Positions 4,366-5,469 of a stretch of DNA of 5,469 nucleotides are shown here, in pieces (within the stretch, counting starts at the first letter, position 1; the number at the start of each line of letters is the position of its first letter). The stretch lies in assembly GCA_942492225.1 (NCBI GenBank), contig CALODS010000048.1:1-5469 (forward strand). The letters run 5' to 3'. This stretch comes from JAFGTX01 sp942492225. GTDB lineage: Bacteria > Bacillota > Clostridia > Peptostreptococcales > Acidaminobacteraceae. The position numbers were made by a program, and so were the translations under genes. Under the pieces are notes generated by a model. That model did not search any database. It was not told the origin of the DNA and was given only the letters and a program-made list of their open reading frames with translations.

Positions 4366-4740
4366 TTAAAACGCCTTCCCGCCATTCTTGCGGTTTTCAA
4401 GTTTGTGATCTGATCGAGTCTTATTGTACGCCATTTTTTCGATGATAGCACCGCCTAAATCTAGGTTAAATCTTCCGCAATAATCAAGAATACGAATTAC
4501 AGCGTCTGCCATTTCTACTTCTTCCATTTTACGGTGCGGAAGGTGATCATCCATCAAGTTTTTACGTGCGCCTTCCATCGCCTCTGATACTTCGGAATGA
4601 ATCAGACAAATCTTTTCTGCCTTATTGGTTGATAGTTCACCTGTTTTAATATCGTGCCACCACCCAGCGTTAAAAGCGTTTTTGTGTGCTACATCTCTTA
4701 AGTAGTTAACCGCATTTGCTGATTGTTTTTCGTTGTTCAT
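4366..4740 (-). CDS. MazG-like nucleoside triphosphate pyrophosphohydrolase
   Basis: All-alpha NTP pyrophosphatases of the MazG/dUTPase-2 superfamily cleave (d)NTPs or alarmones to monophosphate and pyrophosphate. In phages they are thought to adjust nucleotide pools or the stringent signal. The 124-residue protein has the expected metal-binding motifs: E50-x-x-E53 in KICLIHSEVSEAMEG and E76-x-x-D79 in MEEVEMADAVIRILDYC. A later helix with IIEKMAYNKTRSDHK (99-113) supplies the usual substrate-binding Lys, Asn and Arg. The length is typical for a single-domain phage version. The ATG at 4740 has GGAGACGA upstream and overlaps the stop of the zinc-ribbon gene. It lies close downstream of ssb, consistent with a DNA-metabolism block. 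Substrate cannot be told from sequence. Confidence 0.85.
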   Translation of the reverse strand: MNNEKQSANAVNYLRDVAHKNAFNAGWWHDIKTGELSTNKAEKICLIHSEVSEAMEGARKNLMDDHLPHRKMEEVEMADAVIRILDYCGRFNLDLGGAIIEKMAYNKTRSDHKLENRKNGGKAF

Positions 4741-4865
4741 TTCTTGTCGTCTCCTTTAGTCGGCATATGGCAAAAACAACACATGGGGTTGCTATTTGCC
4801 TGAATCATTTCTAATTGTGTAAACTCCTGAACCTTACCGCATTTTTCGCATTTGATTGTTTTCAC
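4737..4865 (-). CDS. Zinc-ribbon small protein, 42 residues, GTG start
   Basis: The protein begins MKTIKCEKCGKVQEFTQLEM and ends CFCHMPTKGDDKK. Two CXXC pairs, CEKC (6-9) and CCFC (29-32), with KCGKVQEF after the first, form a classic compact zinc ribbon. The GTG at 4865 has GAGACGA two bases upstream, the same core as other genes here, and the stop overlaps the MazG-like ATG as ATGA. It begins seven bases after the stop of ssb. Such ribbons usually bind nucleic acid or a protein partner; the exact role is unknown. Confidence 0.75.
   Translation of the reverse strand: MKTIKCEKCGKVQEFTQLEMIQANSNPMCCFCHMPTKGDDKK
4747..4754 (-). promoter_or_regulatory. Ribosome binding site, GGAGACGA type
   Basis: GGAGACGA, preceded by AAA, lies six bases before the ATG of the MazG-like gene and inside the coding end of the zinc-ribbon gene. 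Confidence 0.7.
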
Positions 4866-4867
4866 GT

Positions 4868-4875
4868 TCGTCTCA
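4868..4875 (-). promoter_or_regulatory. Ribosome binding site that fixes a GTG start
   Basis: TGAGACGA lies two bases before the GTG at 4865. It is a one-base variant of the GGAGACGA sites and includes the TGA stop of ssb. Confidence 0.55.
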
Positions 4876-5349
4876 TTTGTTAAAGTTATCGTTGCGGTTG
4901 CTGATACTGCTGATATTGCGGTGCTTGTTGTGGCATCTGTTGAGGTTGTTGATGTTTGGTGGTACTTGCTGATATTGTTGTTGCTGTGGCTGTTGAAACT
5001 GCTGTGTAGGATGACTGTCTGACTTACTCATTAAAACAACGTCACGAGCTTCAACAATAAGCTTACTGCGATTATGGCCTGTTTCCTTATCCTGCCACTT
5101 ATCCTCTTTGAGCTTTCCAGATACAACAACCTTAGCACCTTTCTTTGCATACTCAGATAAAAACTTCGCTGTATGCTTCCAAGCGGTCACATCTACAAAA
5201 GTTGTTCTCTCTTGCGGTTGGCCTTGATCGTCCTTCCATTTTTCATTGGATGCGATTGAGAAGTTTAAAACCATTGATCCAGGCTCTAAAAATCTAGGCT
5301 CTAAATCAGCTGTGATATTACCTTCGATTGTTACAATATTTAAACTCAT
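4873..5349 (-). CDS. ssb: Single-stranded DNA-binding protein
   Basis: SSB coats single-stranded DNA during replication and recombination. Residues 1-108 form the OB-fold: MSLNIVTIEGNITADLEPRF, then MVLNFSIASNEKW (26-38), ERTTFVDVTAWKHTAKFL (47-64), KKGAKVVVSGKLKEDKW (69-85) and LIVEARDVVLM (97-107). A flexible tail rich in Gln and Pro follows from about 115. From about residue 132 the tail changes from Gln repeats to an Asn/Arg/His mix. Another frame keeps the Gln repeats and ends with TAA at 4886-4888, suggesting a one-base loss near 4957. Neither ending has the usual acidic DDDIPF-type tip. The ATG at 5349 directly follows the upstream stop, with GAAGG before it. The protein belongs to the phage replication block with the MazG-like gene. 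Confidence 0.9.
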   Translation of the reverse strand: MSLNIVTIEGNITADLEPRFLEPGSMVLNFSIASNEKWKDDQGQPQERTTFVDVTAWKHTAKFLSEYAKKGAKVVVSGKLKEDKWQDKETGHNRSKLIVEARDVVLMSKSDSHPTQQFQQPQQQQYQQVPPNINNLNRCHNKHRNISSISNRNDNFNK

Positions 5350-5469
5350 TTATTTACCTTCTTTTTCTGATTGGTGGTCTAACACTATTTTAATTATATC
5401 TTTTGCATCGTCATAAAAATCAAACTGGCAGACCTCTAAATAATCAGCAACCTTTTCAATTAATTCCTC
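5350..5469 (-). CDS. C-terminal end of an unknown acidic protein (partial)
   Basis: An open frame enters from the right edge of the window and ends with TAA immediately before the ssb ATG. The 39 visible residues, EELIEKVADYLEVCQFDFYD then DAKDIIKIVLDHQSEKEGK, are acidic and mostly helical. The start lies outside the window. The tight junction with ssb makes it a likely operon partner. No family can be named from this piece. Confidence 0.7.
   Translation of the reverse strand, partial: EELIEKVADYLEVCQFDFYDDAKDIIKIVLDHQSEKEGK

Overview
The window looks like part of the genome of a tailed bacteriophage, or a prophage (Caudoviricetes), that infects an AT-rich bacterium. Every recognisable gene is on the minus strand, so transcription runs from the right end to the left. 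The evidence is the gene set: single-stranded DNA-binding protein, MazG-like pyrophosphohydrolase, many tiny hypothetical genes, small terminase, then large terminase. The genes are also packed very tightly, with repeated 4-base ATGA or GTGA stop/start overlaps. The host cannot be named. Strong Shine-Dalgarno sequences argue mildly against a typical Bacteroidetes host, but this is only an inference.

Right part (about 3390-5469), in transcription order: the C-terminal end of an unknown acidic protein; ssb, with a Q-rich tail that shows signs of a frameshift; a 42-residue zinc-ribbon protein; a MazG-like nucleotide pyrophosphohydrolase; an 89-residue and a 44-residue hypothetical protein; a 51-residue single-pass membrane protein; a zinc-ribbon membrane protein; and a 51-residue helical protein. 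This is the end of a DNA-metabolism block that leads into an accessory block.

Middle (1687-3400): a 71-residue Cys-rich protein overlaps the start of the small terminase (terS, gp3-like). A 152-base gap follows, with a 10-bp direct repeat and a possible promoter. Four small genes then sit between terS and terL, which are usually adjacent in phages.

Left part (1-1690): the large terminase starts normally and has a good Walker A motif, but its frame breaks near position 1206. Pieces of the same protein (Walker B, NPTH, YRDN, KYNH, SWLE) continue in all three minus-strand frames down to about 835, so the gene is broken by several indels. From 1 to 834 there is no intact gene. That stretch is unusually rich in GTAC and TACCGTA words and has only scattered coding-like peptides. 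The decay increases toward the window edge, so either real decay or poor sequence quality at a contig end could explain it.

The genes would work together in replication and nucleotide-pool control (SSB, MazG-like) and then in DNA packaging (TerS, TerL). As written, this sequence cannot encode a working large terminase. Several genes that are easy to miss (42, 44, 51, 51 and 58 residues) are recovered here from GTG starts, ribosome binding sites and overlaps.
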